The notes beneath the pieces were generated by a model. It was not told the origin of the DNA, did no database searches, and saw only the letters and a list, made by a program, of their open reading frames with translations. A stretch of 64,000 bases of DNA, from the NCBI GenBank assembly GCA_905250075.1, contig CAJNOP010000020.1, positions 769,399-833,398 of the forward strand, read 5' to 3'. This DNA comes from Rotaria sp. Silwood1 (lineage: Eukaryota > Rotifera > Eurotatoria > Philodinida > Philodinidae). Positions 1 to 12,550 of the stretch are shown here, piece by piece; positions within the stretch are counted from its first letter, which is position 1; each line of letters starts with the position of its first letter. Position numbers and translations under genes: made by a program.

Positions 1-2
1 TA

Positions 3-131
3 TATACGCCAACTATAAATGGTTTATTGACAGGTGGTCGTGGTCGTTCTCTATCGCACTTCATTTTAAATAATGATTATCGTCAACAATCTGTCTCATT
101 CAATAGAATTAAATACAATGAATTGATTTAA
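3..131 (+). CDS. 3' end of an unidentified gene, truncated by the window
   Basis: An open frame enters from the left edge at base 3 and runs 42 codons to TAA at 129-131. The peptide contains GGRGRS followed by a stretch rich in Asn, Gln and Ser. The codon choice (caa, gaa, cgt, ggt, tca) is like that of the well-supported genes further along, whereas the DNA after the stop is not coding-like. It is therefore probably the last exon of a gene lying mostly outside the window. No family can be recognised from so short a piece, and it could still be a chance open frame. Confidence 0.4.
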   Translation, partial: YTPTINGLLTGGRGRSLSHFILNNDYRQQSVSFNRIKYNELI

Positions 132-229
132 CCATGTAATTCGATTTGTACTGTGACAAGTAGTGTCCACATTGTATCTAACAAATATGCTACAGTATCA
201 AAGACCTTCGATTACAGTTAAAGAGTACA

Positions 230-2095
230 AATCAGAGGCGGCGGAACGTTTTGAATCTAGGGTAGGCTCAATATTTTTTATAGGAGCCTTACCGACAGGT
301 TAAAAATAGAGAGGGTAATTTTTACGCTATGCCATTCAAATAAAACACAATTAGTACTGTTTATTTCGAACTCAAATTTTTTAATGCATAACATTAGTGC
401 AGATCAGTGATGAGTTTGCAAATTGTGGAAAAAACTTGTATTCAAAGAGTCACTTAAACTTTTGTTTTTGATTGAATAGTGACCTTCAAATATGATCTAT
501 CGGATGCAAAATTTTTGGATCCGAAGCCAGGTTGGTAATCCTCGTACTCTCAATGCAATTTTTTAACTCCCAATCTGATAATTATTTGAAAGATACTACA
601 TTTTTTTCGATTAATTTTTCGGTGATCAGCATATCCTACACATTTTCCAAACAATTTTAACGGTAATCTCGTAATAACCAAGTTATAAGTGGCTCTTACG
701 TGCAGCTAGAGTCCGTCAGGTCTGAATTCGAGGACTTGTACCTGGGTCCAGATCTAACTCTGGTCAACAAACAAATTTCAGATCCAAGCTCAAAGTCGAT
801 TAGATTTTGAACCTATCTGATGAGCTGCAGCTTGCAAAGAGTTTTTGATTTGTATTACTGGAAACTAGGATTATGACGACGTAGCAGTGCTCACAGAAAA
901 GGAATCTCATTGTGAGGTTGTTCAGCGTGTTGAAAATATTTGATTGGCATCTGAGATTAACTGCAGAGAGAGGAGAGAATTTTGAACATCGTCCAGCAGA
1001 TATGATTGTAAGTATCCTGTAAGGTTATTCTTCATTTGTAACAAAAAAGCATAAAATGAACTCATTGCCAATGTACGTTGAATACTTAGTCATACGAAAT
1101 TTAGGTTTTTTTCCTAAAAATATTAGCAGTTACTGGTGACGACAGCAAAAATTTTCAAGCAGTAGACAAGTTTGTTAATCTGATAGAGTGAAAAGCAAAT
1201 GTTTGAGCCTCTCTTAGCCTATGAAACTTAAATCTTGATGAGCTTTCGCCTACTCGGGCCTAATGGCTCCACCGCCTATGACTGACACTGACTCTGTAAC
1301 AATGTGTTATCTGCCAGAAAAACTTGAAAACTAAACAATAATAGAAAAACTTTACATTTAATAGAGCCTACCAAAGCCTTAATCTGTCCAAGTTTGAGGC
1401 AAACTTTAGTATAGTCCTCCACTAAACTTGAAATCCATGTCCTGCTCTCCACATTCTTTCCTTTCTTCGGCCTCATTACAAACATTCAAAGGGTGAGAGT
1501 GTAGGATGAGGTTTTGCCATGAGGTCAAAGAACGGTAAGGATGTGGAGAGCAGGACATGGATTTCAGGTTTAGTGGGGAGTATACTAAAGTTTGCCCCAA
1601 CTTTGAGCCTACTCAAGCCTACCTTCCGCCAGCCTAGGATAGACTTGAGCCTACCCAGGCCTAATGGCTTCGCCGCCTATGAAAGAGTACTATTCTTTAA
1701 TTACTAGAAATTCAAAAGTTATTTTGAATAGAATTTTAGAACAAAAGGTAAATTATCTTATATTGAAAATAAAGAATTCGATGCAGAGATAGACGTCAAC
1801 GAAATCAATCAGTATGCCACTGGGCACGAGTTTGTAATACATAAAATGTGGACTGACCTTGTAATAATGCGTCATCTGTCAGAAGAACATGAAAATTAAC
1901 TAATATTAGAAAATTTTTACATTAAATCAAGCCTAGTCAAGCCTTTATCTGTACTGGTTCGAGCCTACCCAAGCCTTTATCTGAGCCTACCCAGGCCTTT
2001 ACCTGAGCCTACCCAAGCCTACCCTCCTCCAATCTAGGGTAGGCTCGTGCCTACCCAGGCCTCGTGGCTCCGCCGCCTATGGTACAAATCTAAGG
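230..2095. repeat. Degenerate repeat block with GAGCCTACCC/CCGCCGCCTATG motifs
   Basis: Several related segments are arranged in direct and inverted order. A motif reading GCCTANNCNGGCCTNNTGGCTNCNCCGCCTATG occurs near 1247-1281, 1650-1681 and 2049-2081, and part of its reverse complement occurs near 236-275. The segment around 1285-1380 is repeated directly near 1845-1945. The segment around 1383-1470 is repeated inverted near 1527-1607, including a shared GTGGAGAGCAGGACATGG. Short tandem copies of GAGCCTACCCAAGCCTTTATCT lie at 1955-2030. No transposase frame is visible. This looks like an old cluster of non-autonomous elements. The short open frames inside it are read from the repeat and are not supported as genes. 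Confidence 0.7.
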
Positions 2096-2210
2096 ATATC
2101 ATAATAAAACTAGTGGTCAAAGAACATTTGCATTCAAGTATAGTCATGTAGAGCATTGGTCTACGGATATAACTCTAGAGGTACAAGTATATAGATATTT
2201 GTGTGATATA

Positions 2211-2662
2211 CAGTGGCGCTCAAAATTCAACATACACCTAGTTAAAAAAAAATGATACATATTGATCGATTAAAACTGTCGCACTTCATCCTTTTAAACG
2301 GAGAAGATGCATTTTTAAAATATTTTAATTGAAAACTCAATTGAAACTTCGTTGAAATGTTTTAAAAATGCATCGTCTCCGTTTAGAAAGATGAAGTGCG
2401 ACAGTTTTAATTGATCAATATGTATCTATTTTTTTAAACTAGGTATATGATCAATTTTGACCTCAATCAATGAAGATTATTTTTACTATTATGGGTCTAG
2501 CACAATAAATATACGACTCAGAAAGATGCAATTTTCAGCATATATACTACGACAATTGAGCTATATTTTGGTAAAAATCTAAACTCTTGTATCATGAACT
2601 GATGTTAAGATATTAAAGAATCAATGTCATTTGTCAGATGTACGATCAATTATGCACGCCAC
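2211..2662. mobile_element. Tc1/mariner-like MITE with internal foldback
   Basis: The left end CAGTGGCGCTCAAAATT follows a TA. The right end, read on the other strand, is AGTGGCGTGCATAATTG and is bordered by TA. About 22 of the first 29 bases agree between the two ends. Inside, bases 2216-2335 and 2345-2463 form a long imperfect palindrome; the sequence around CTGTCGCACTTCATC at 2276-2290 recurs inverted at 2389-2404. A TA target site, CAGTG-type ends and no coding capacity fit a miniature Tc1/mariner-class element. An alternative is that the element is only the 2211-2463 foldback, because its inner right arm also ends in a copy of the terminal sequence. Confidence 0.55.
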
Positions 2663-2689
2663 TATGTATGTACGTGTGTAAAGAAAAAA

Positions 2690-3110
2690 AATGCGTTACT
2701 GAGAGCAGCTCTTCCTATTTCATTACGATCGTGTCCGTCGAATGTACGATCATTGTATGGAACGTGTAACAGTTTAACTTATGTGCATATTTCTTCGTAA
2801 ACGACACGGTGGCATAATGCCGAATAGTTTCTTTATGGACCAAGCACGTGCAGTCGTAAACGATTGTATACGAATAAATACGACAATGTATAAGAATCAG
2901 TATTATGAGCGGATGTCTTCGTGTCATATACGGTGCTCTAAGAAGAAAAAACTGTTCGCTTGCTCTCTTTGTACACGGAAGTCGTATATGATCTCTATTT
3001 TGCTCCATCCGTCTCCGCAGACGATCGTTGTATTGAGCTATGTAACACGGTGAAACACAATCATATGCGGCAAAATGAAGAACATATATGATTATTAGAA
3101 GTTGTATGTA
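2690..3110. repeat. Dispersed CpG-containing repeat, long copy
   Basis: This stretch is unusually rich in CG dinucleotides and in words such as cgtatac, acgatc and cgtaaacg compared with its surroundings. Its right half (about 2985-3100, containing cgtatatgatctctat and gaacatatatgattatt) resembles 26495-26590 (catatacgatctctct and gaacatgtacgattatt). The open frames of 90-97 codons on both strands are overlapping and repeat-like, with no recognisable protein, so I do not call them genes. The nature of the repeat is unknown. Confidence 0.4.
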
Positions 3111-3784
3111 GACTTTATATTCATTCGCCTTAAATTACCAAAAAGTTGACATACGGCTTTCAGACGGTCATATATTTAGCTATTATGTGTGCTTATGTCA
3201 TCGTAGACTTCAGTCTATGGTTCTTTACGGCCTTCGTAATGTTGTACCTAACAATAATATGAGTTTGAAAGCGAAAAATTTTCTGATGGTGAAAATTTCT
3301 ACATTAATAAAAAAACTTTATATACTGAATTATATATTAAAGTTAATTTGACGTAGGAGTTGGTATTCTATGCAAAGAATTTACTTAAAAGAAAAATTTC
3401 GAGACTTTGTCTCAATCAAAACTTGAATTATGAGTTTATTTCAGATGGCTAAAATCTTGCTCTGTCTTCTTGAATTTGCCATTGTCTGTATTAGAGATCT
3501 AAATAAGCCATTCAGCCTGTTACAGTCAAAGCGGGTTGCTTAAAACGGATAGCCAATCTAAGTTTTATGCTTTTTTTCTATCTAAATTGAAAATAAGAAA
3601 ATGAATTTTCTTGTTAACATTTCGACTACACAATCATGATTAATAATGGAGTGTGACTACATGTTGTTCACAGTTATTGATTTAGCTTCTTTTATTGGTT
3701 TCGCTAAATTAATGTTCGTATCATCTAGTCAGTTGTTACCTTACATGAATCGTCGACTAATTCTTATTGTGCTGTAATTAAAAT

Positions 3785-4106
3785 CAGAGAGGGACAAGTC
3801 AAATCAAGTCAAGTCAGACTTGACCTTCAAAGTCAAGTCGCAAGTTAAGTAAAAAAATGGACATATTCTTGCAATTTATGCGTCATATCTTGTTTACACT
3901 AAAAGTACCTATGAGAGTAGGAACAAAAAAAAAGAAACTCTTTCATGTACTTCAGATAAGCGGCGGCCAGATGAGAATATATAGTCATTTTTTTGACTTG
4001 ACTCGACTTGGAAAGCGTTGTGACTTGACTGGGTTTAATTGAATAGGTTTTTTGGCGATTAATGACTTGGCTTGAACCTTAAAAAATTCTGACTTGCCCA
4101 TCTCTG
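3785..4106. mobile_element. Non-autonomous hAT-like element (322 bp)
   Basis: The left terminus CAGAGAGGGACAAGTC and the inverted right terminus CAGAGATGGGCAAGTC agree at 14 of 16 bases. CAGAGNTGGGCA-type ends are typical of hAT elements. The element is flanked by attaaaat (3777-3784) and atttaaat (4107-4114), an 8-bp duplication with one mismatch, which is the hAT target-site length. The interior has repeated CAAGTC words on both strands (caagtcaagtcagacttgac and similar) and no transposase, so it must have been mobilised in trans. Confidence 0.75.
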
Positions 4107-4607
4107 ATTTAAATCTATATCATTGTAACATGTTCTTCGTCGACTAGTTCATCAAATACATTCAAAATGTTCTTATTCAAAAAACAGATTTTTTTCATAT
4201 TTTTTTAATGTCATGTTCTCGATTGGTGCATATTCTATTAAATCAATACATATTTCATATTATTCATATCATTTTGTTATGCATGATTTCGTTGGTTTCT
4301 TATAAAGATAGTCTAATACTTTCATATAATTCTAATCATAATATTACTATGTCGAAAACAATGAATAACTCACTGCAGACAGATTAAACTAGACCGACGA
4401 AAAGTGGACATGTTTAAGACTTTAATTCAGAAGTTATATTTCAACATTTTCTGAAACTACACAATATAAGTATTATTTTGCGCAATTACAATTCGTCATG
4501 ACTCATAGCATTTTTTTGCTGTTGATGTGTTGAAACTGTGTCATGTATTTAAAAACAATAGATTGAAGTGCAAAAGGTGACATTGAAAATTCAGATATAC
4601 GAGTATC

Positions 4608-5450
4608 ATGTATACGTTAACTACAATCAAAATTCTCAATAATCGCCTTACTCTCACTGGTTATTCACGAGCAGGTGAAGCAACTGCTTTATTTGTACCT
4701 GAAATGGATATTATGTTAGATGCTGGTACAGTTGTTACAACAACTAAATTTCGACGTCTGTTTGTAACACATTCACATAGTGATCATTCTTTTCAAATTC
4801 CACTAATGTATTCTCCATCATCACCAATGCCACTTGATATTTATGTACCTCATGAATCTTTACCTCATTTTAATACTTATCTTACTAGTGCTCAACTATT
4901 GAATGATCATGGTGATGAGAAAGCTATTGCAACTTGTGCTAAACGTTTTACATTACATGGTGTTTTAGAGAAAGAAATTATTGATTTAGATGATTTATAT
5001 CGTGTTGAGATTATAAATTGTCATCATACAGTTCCTTGTGTTGGTTATGTATTCTATGAAAAACGTAAAAAACTTAAATCTGATTATAGTCATTTAAATG
5101 GTAAACAAATTCAAGAAATAAAAAAACAAGGCGTAGATATTACAGAACAAATTTTTATACCATTATTTGCTTTTCTTGGTGATACAACACCAGATGTTTT
5201 TGCATATGAATCTAATTCAGCTAAAGTTTTACTTGATCAAATGCCTGTTATTATTTGTGAATGTACATTCTTAGATGGTGAACAATCAAATGATAAAGGA
5301 CATACACATTGGAATGGTCTTAAACCTATTATTGAACAACATCCTCACATTACATTTGTTCTTATTCATTTCAGTCTCAAATATAAACGAAGTGATATTA
5401 TAGAATTTTTTAATAATCAATCATTGAAAAATGTAATACTATTCATTTGA
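4608..5450 (+). CDS. Short-form tRNase Z-like metallo-beta-lactamase protein
   Basis: A single 280-codon exon predicts an MBL-fold metal-dependent hydrolase. The zinc motif THSHSDH lies at residues 54-60, with further candidate ligands H140, D192 (in FLGDTT), H234 (in GHTHW) and H254 (in LIHFS). The region around residues 145-180, with GYVFYEKRKKLK and GVDIT, matches the arrangement in plant-type short ribonuclease Z (TRZ1 type), which is also about 280 residues. Family members remove 3' trailers from precursor tRNAs. The ATG at 4608 is the first in frame and lies shortly before the conserved region. The gene lacks introns, unlike most neighbours. Whether it cuts tRNA or is a diverged hydrolase cannot be told from sequence; no organelle signal is obvious. 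Confidence 0.85.
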   Translation: MYTLTTIKILNNRLTLTGYSRAGEATALFVPEMDIMLDAGTVVTTTKFRRLFVTHSHSDHSFQIPLMYSPSSPMPLDIYVPHESLPHFNTYLTSAQLLNDHGDEKAIATCAKRFTLHGVLEKEIIDLDDLYRVEIINCHHTVPCVGYVFYEKRKKLKSDYSHLNGKQIQEIKKQGVDITEQIFIPLFAFLGDTTPDVFAYESNSAKVLLDQMPVIICECTFLDGEQSNDKGHTHWNGLKPIIEQHPHITFVLIHFSLKYKRSDIIEFFNNQSLKNVILFI

Positions 5451-7034
5451 TATTTATTATAATATTAATATATATCATTAATGAATAAAAATATGTGTGA
5501 AAATAAAGATTTGTTTTCTATGTAAGGAGTGGGACGAAACTTTCTCAACAAAGTGTTTAACTAATTTTTTGTATATTTTAAATGCATCGGTAGTATATTA
5601 GAGTCAAAGTTTTGTATTCGTTCAGAATATATACTTGGAATTTTTCTGTGACTTTTGACTATTGCACTATCAGTGAATCTTTAAAAAACTGCAAATAGAC
5701 TTTATTCGAGACACATCACAACACTTCATCGAATATATTGAAAGACATAGATAATGATTTTCTACAAAGAGGTAATTTTTTTTTACAAACTGTTAAGGTG
5801 AAGTAAAAGACTTTCATAAAGCTTATTTCAAAAAAAATGGCTATTTTTCCAATTTTCACTGTTTCGTTGTAAAATAACCATTCATCATAAATCTATCATT
5901 TTTTTTTTAATCTAACCAAAATTCTCCATTCTTACATCATTTTATAGAATAAAGATCATCCTTAAGTATTGTATATTTACAGAACTTATTTGTTGTCTAC
6001 AAGAAGTACATTTGTCTTCAAAAACTTTTTTGAGTTCTGTCAAGATTTATTTATAGTTCAATATGCAAAAGTACCAAAAAAAACTGTGAATACATGTAGT
6101 GGTGAACATAAGTTTATAGCAACTATATTATTGAGTTTTATTCTTGATAGTAATATCTATGAAGAATCTAAAAAAGATCTGAATGGTCATATTGTTTGCA
6201 TATCGAGATTTGCAGACTACGAAATTTCAATAAAAATGCTCGAACACAAGGATCCCTAGAAAAGCAAACGCCTCCAAAACCAGTTTTTTGAGATACATTT
6301 GAAGCTTTTTTGAAAATGGTTTTATTCGACTGAGCAAAATAAGATGTTTTGCTACATTTATTAACCTTCTTTTATCGAACTGCACTTAATATATCGAAGA
6401 CTTCAAAGTATCAAACATGACAAATATCATTGAAGGTTTTCAAACAATAAAAGAAAAATACTTCTTAGGTCTTCTGTAAATTGAATGCAATTCGATGAAT
6501 GAAGCTCATAAAAAGAGGTGAGACATTTCATTTTACTCCATTAAATTAAATCTATTTCCAAACAAATTCAAATGAAATACTAGAAAACTAATTTTGAGAG
6601 ATCTTAAGTTATTAGGCATTTTCATCCAAACAGTTTTATTGATGTTTCTAAGTTCACAAATTCTGATACAATACAAAATTCTTATTCTAATGCATTTAAG
6701 TAAGCGAACAAAAAGTGAAATATATTGTCTAGAAATGTTTGCCCTATAATAGCTTTACAATATTGAAGTAGATATGATTTCAATGTGAGTTAATAATAAA
6801 TTATAATTCTTCATTTTTATCAATAATGAAATGTTCATTGATTTTTTTCTTGTTTGTTTACAATGCAAAAAGAAAACAGAACAGATTAGATATAGACGTA
6901 CATTTTTCCGAGATTGCGTTAGAGAGACAAAAAAAAAACAGATAGTACAAAAAAAAAAAGACAGTTAAAGATGAAAAATAGTAAGAGTAAACGAGAGAAA
7001 GACGAACGGGTAAAATCATTTTACTCGATATCTT
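5451..7034. other. Intergenic, no gene seen
   Basis: This stretch is AT-rich with stop codons in all frames. A 96-codon open frame at 5969-6259 (+) has no recognisable domain and unconvincing codon use. The right part holds the region downstream of the minus-strand PP2A gene. Confidence 0.6.
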
Positions 7035-10000
7035 CTAATCTTTCCATCGTTCATCTATATCGTTTGTTTTATTATTTGAACCAAGTCGTTGTGGTGGGGA
7101 AACAGCACTACTACTTCCACCAAGACCTATTCGTTTATTTGTCGATTGTTCAATAACAGGTCCGGCAACTCCATCCTCTTCGTCTTCAAAATCTTCATCA
7201 TAATTTCTGTTATTAAAATAAAAATAAAAAACAAGAATCTTTCAAATTCAAATTGTTTTTTTTTTTCTATTATCTGTCTCTTACACATCGTCAAGATTTT
7301 CATTGGCTCCATCTTCATGTGTTAAATTATCATATTCTGCTTCAGCAAATTTAACCCAATCAGATACATCAGGTGAATCGGGATCCTATATATATATGAT
7401 TATGTGTTTTAAATAAATAAATAAAAAAACAGAAACAAGTTTTTACTTTAACATTTGAAAAAGGATCTTTTTGTTCATTATCCAAATATTTTTCAAGATT
7501 GAAAAATGTATCAAAAAAAACATTTGTTAATTTGCATCGTTTTAAATCTTTTAGACGAATTTTATTTTCTTCTTCAGGTTTAACTAAGTCAAGCATCTAA
7601 ATTCAAATACAAATAAATTTAATTAAAAAGTTGTTGTTTTTTGTTTTTCAATTCATACTTGACATATACAATCTTCAAATGGCATATATTCAATACCATA
7701 AATTTCCATCTTATGTACTTGTTCTTGATAGAAATAATCTAATTCAAACATTGATAATACACCATCACCATCTAAATCCATACAACGAAACCAATATTCA
7801 ATACTAAAATAAATATTTAAAAAAATGTTGTTTTTTTTTTTATATTATTTTTAGAAATTTATATAGTACCTTGTTGGTGAACGTTTATCTTCTTCTGATA
7901 TAAGAAACCATACAAATTCATAATATGACATTTTTCCTTCTCGCATATTTTGACTACTGCAAAAAAAAAAAAAAAATATTTTCTTATCGAAAAAAAATTC
8001 CAATCAATAGATTACTTTGATATAGCACCCGAAAATATTCGATCGATCATTTTATTTGAAATAGCTAAAGAAAAAAAAAACAATCAGAATTATTTAAATA
8101 GATATTATTATTATTTACCGCCATTATTATGTTTAGCTAAATCATCACGACTTATTAATAAATCATGATCAGAATCTAATTCCCAAAATTTACAATAAAT
8201 TACATAAAAATGTTCATATGAAAAATAATCATGAATACGATTAATATCTTCTTCTTCTTCGATTCGATCGAGAGTCTTAAATAAATACAAAAAACAAAAA
8301 TATTAATTTTTCATAGAAAATTTGTCCTAGAAAAAAAGAAGAACTCAACAATATCTTAAGTATAATACATTACAATCAGTGTCAAAAGAGATGAATGATA
8401 GAAATACTCCGTCGTTGTTATTTGTATCAGAACTGATACAAACGTCTGTCATAATCAATGAGAGTCCAATGTTTTCTTCTTCTTATAGAACTCAACACTT
8501 ATTAACACCTAGACATCTGATATGAGAGATAAATATATATATATAGCACAAATAATCATTTTCTTGTAGAACTCATTTTTAACGTTATTATTAACTTTTA
8601 GCACCAATATTTTTATGTTTGTTGATATTAATTTTGATAAAATATTTTTTGATAATTTATAAAATAAATTCTTACCGAAAGAAAATTTGATCGTCTTAAT
8701 TCTGGTACAGTTAATTTTCCTGACCATGATCGATTACAATTATAATAAATTCTAGCTACAACAGTTTTAATATATCTTGAATGAAATTCTCGTGCTTCAC
8801 GTAGAAATTTCAAACCAGGATGTGTATCAATAATATCTTGTATTAAATAATCCCAATCATCAACTGTTAAATATTGACGATTGGTTGGTAATGATGATGG
8901 TGATGATAGAACAAGTAGATGAACAAATTTTGATGCATTATCATGATGATTTTTACATAATCTAAAAGAAAAATTTTTTTTTTTGTATAAATAAGAATTA
9001 TTTAAAATATATCAATACTTCTTCCAAAAAGATTCAAATTGTGAATATGATACAGTTGTATTCGATGTAATAGTTGTTTTTTGTCCTAATGCATCTTGTA
9101 CACATGCTCGAAATAATGGTGTTTTCCAATATAAACTTAAATCAACTAACTAAAAGATAATAAGAAAAAAAAAAATTTTTTTTTATTTAATTTTTTACGA
9201 AAATAATTATCAATTTATTTTCTCATACTTGTGCTAATTTTCCAAAATCTTCTAAATGTAATTTATCATGTTTTGGTATAAATAATTCTTCTTTAACTTG
9301 ATGTAATTGTTTATTAATTAATGTATCAATTGCTGTTGTTGTTGTTATTTGACCATTAGGAAAATGAAATTTAGGAATAGTTTCAACTGGTTTTGATGTT
9401 TCTTCAGGTTTACTAACTGTTTCTGGTATGGGTGCAACTTCTTTGACAGTTGTTGTTGTCGTTGTTGGTGTTGGTGTTGTTTTTGATGGTATAGATGTTT
9501 GTCGTTGAGCATTTTCATTTGGTAATGATGAAACAGGTGATTTTGCTCGTGATGGAGTTTTTGCTTTTGTAATTGATGGTGAATGTTCAACAATATCAAA
9601 ATGTTCACGTAAAGAAGCAACACCACTACCAATTGGTTTAGGTGATGTTGGTGTTGGTGATAGATCACGAATAACGGTTGATGGAGATTGTGAACGAGGT
9701 TGTAATATAGGTGTTTGTTGGGTTGGTTTTGATATTGTACCATTTGATGGTATAGCTGTTGTTGCTGTTGGTGTTGTTGATGCTCGATTTGGAACAACAC
9801 TTGTTGAAGTTGATGGTGAAGTTGGCAAAGGTTCTGATTTAGCTACTTGAGATGGTGATGCTTTTCCGCCGGATACCTAACAAATAGGAGAAAAAAAGGA
9901 TTTAATAAAATAAGATAAAAAAAAAAACCTTAAATTCATATTGAGTTATCTAAGTTTTATGATCGATTTCTGAATGAATTATGTATAAGAGAAAACAAAC

Positions 10001-12243
10001 TATATGTCATGTAACTACCTCAGAAATGAAGAAAGCCGATCGATGTTGCTGATCGGGTATAGTAGATTGTCCTACTATTGCTTGTGATTTAAGTGGCCAT
10101 ATAGCCTCTGGATTGATAAATTTTTGTCGAATTTGTTGTTGTATATGTTGCTGTATTTGATCAGCTGGATAACGTTTTTCAAAAACAAAATTGATGTGTG
10201 ATTTGGGAATTTTTGGTGATATCGATATACGTGCCAATGGTGTCGAAACAGGTCGACAAAAGCCTGTATGGATTTAAAAATATGTGTTTTTTTTTATGGT
10301 TGTTTTTTTGTTATCTGACTCAGAGAGACAGATAATAAAAAAAATAAATCTTTAGATTTATTTATTTTTTATTTTTTATTCTACCTTTATGAATAGCATC
10401 ACAATAACGACCATAATATCGACACTGTTCACAGAAATGTATTGCCCGTCGGCGTTTCTGATCAATTCGTATATTAAAATAAACTTGTGTGGTCGAACGG
10501 ACCACCTGACAAGGTACACTAGTCATTGTCATATTCTTTGCATCTAGAGTGTAAGAGGAAGAATAGTCTTTATGACTTTCGTTTGATTCTACTCTTTCTC
10601 ATCTACATGCGCATATAACAAATTGTTTCTTTTTTTCGTTTTTTTTTTTTACGTGATTCATTTTGACTCGTTCCATCTCTTCCCTATTCTCTCTTTTTCT
10701 TTCGTATACTCTCCGTTTTAATGCTTAACACTTGTGATAAGCTTTGTGTATGTGTACGTCGGCGAACCGCAAAATCGACATGAGTGCCGACCCACCTCTT
10801 ACTTACTACTTCATTTATGAGTCGAGAGAGTTGAGAGAATGAATAAGCTAAAGATGAAAGTAGAAAGAAAAAATAAACAAAATCGAAGAAAAAAAAAAGA
10901 AGAAAAATTCGACCGTTATGTTCGTAATAAAAAAACAGAATGTCGAAAGTAAAAGAAAGAGAAAAAAAAGAGAAACAAAAATGAATGGTTGTATGAAATA
11001 TCTAGTCCTCTTTTTAAATATGCCAACAACCGTAGTCTATATAGTGATATCAAATACCAATGTGTGAATAATCATTGCGTAGGTGGCAAACTGAATGTAT
11101 ATAAATATATATGAATGTGTTGGATACAAAATCTAGACATGTCAAATATATTTTACGAGTGTACTATTATTTGTTACTTATGTATATATTGTCCATGAGA
11201 AAAAAAAAGAGTAAATGTATAAAATTTCAATAGTAAAACAAAAAATTGTCATATACTTATTTTAATTTATCCAAATCAGTTGTTTTTTGACCTCTTTTGC
11301 TCGGTCTCTACGAGTTTTTTTTCTTGTTAACTGCCTGTCTCTATTAATATAGATCTTTACCCTACAAACATTCTTCTATCCTCAATACATATACACAACG
11401 ATATACTAAGTCAACAAACAACGAATATGACGATTCTTCTTTCTCTCTTTTTTCCTCATCTTCTCTATCATGCTGTCACCGACTATTGCTCTCTCGAGGA
11501 TATCTACGACTAATGGTACCATTCTTGTTGGCGATAGATTTTTTTTCTCGCATGTACGACACATACATATGATGTAATGGATGGATAACAAAGATGGAAA
11601 AAGAGAAAAAAACAGAATACATGGCAGTTACATCCGTATGTTTCTTCTTCTTCTGCTTCTTCTATGGATACCAATAACTTTCTTATTACGAATGCGACAA
11701 AGCATAAAAGAAAGAAAAAAAAACCCTTACTTGTTGTTGATCTATGCTGCCGATTGTAGTAATACTAGGAGTCGTACCACCATTGACTATTGGATATTTT
11801 TTCTTTAATGAACGTTGTTTCCGTTCATCACTACTACCAGTTAAACCAGAAGTATTTTCACCAGTTGATGGAATAGAAGATAAACCACTACGTGGACTTG
11901 AAGCTGTTCGTGGTACGGGCGAAACAGGTGGTGAATCGAAATGTTGTGGTTTGGAAAAACCCCCACCACGTGTTGTATAAGTCTATGTAGAACAAAAAAA
12001 AAGAAGGCGACCCTATATTAATAAGTATTCTACTTCGAATTGCAGAAAATTTTTAATGTTAAATTACACACAAACCTTTGGATATATAATAGGATCAGGC
12101 ATTTTACTATTTGTTCGAACACTCTGCAATGCAGCATAAAGTGTCGTACGTGTATCTGCTAATGAAAGCCATTGCAAAAATAAATCATTAACCATCTTTG
12201 TGATGGGTATTGATGTATTTGACGTTGTTGTTGTATTGTTCAT
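7035..12243 (-). CDS. PPP2R3: PP2A regulatory subunit B'' (PPP2R3A/B type)
   Basis: A B''-family subunit that targets and regulates the PP2A core phosphatase, predicted 913 residues. Coding exons on the minus strand: 12243-12076, 11982-11731, 10535-10385, 10263-10019, 9876-9229, 9149-9019, 8961-8676, 8275-8119, 8064-8016, 7956-7870, 7803-7659, 7596-7447, 7385-7285, 7206-7035. The N-terminus carries the family's LFLQWLS motif. A low-complexity Ser/Pro/Thr linker ends in IPKFHFPNG, and then the conserved core begins. It has two EF hands: a degenerate loop at about 661-672 (DSDHD) and a good one at 734-745 ([12 protein letters not shown]). The core around [17 protein letters not shown] is nearly identical to the vertebrate proteins. 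An unusual Cys-rich stretch (C175, C178, C185, C193) precedes the linker. The intron before exon 3 is about 1.2 kb and its acceptor (gcaaag|aat) is weak, so an alternative start at ATG 10532 is possible. Confidence 0.9.
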
Positions 12244-12550
12244 TTTGTGTATATATATATATATATTCTATATTAAACAATTACAAATTAAATGGACGGC
12301 ATTTATATCTAGAAGATGAAATTAACTGAAGATCGTTCTTTTTCCTTTTGGTTTTTTTTTTTTTTTGTTTGTTTTGAAACATAAAAAAATAAAAACACAG
12401 AAATAATTTTCCATCAATCCAATAGAAAAAAAACAAAACAAAACACAAGCGAAAAAAAAACTAAAATTCACTTTTATTATTTTGTTCTACACAAAATCAT
12501 ATGTATATATTTATTTGAAAAATCACCAGAATGAAAAGAAAAAAAAAATA

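Noticed and set aside
1406-1707. Open frames of 62-69 codons on both strands
   Set aside because: They lie in an inverted repeat, so the plus and minus frames mirror each other; no domain.
2715-3053. Overlapping 90-97 codon open frames on opposite strands
   Set aside because: They are antisense to each other in a repeat with unusual CG content; no recognisable protein.
5969-6259. 96-codon open frame (+)
   Set aside because: No intron partners, no domain, and codon use unlike the supported genes.
9345-9800. 151-codon minus-strand frame rich in Gln and His
   Set aside because: It is a shadow of the Pro/Thr-rich linker exon of the PP2A gene in another frame.
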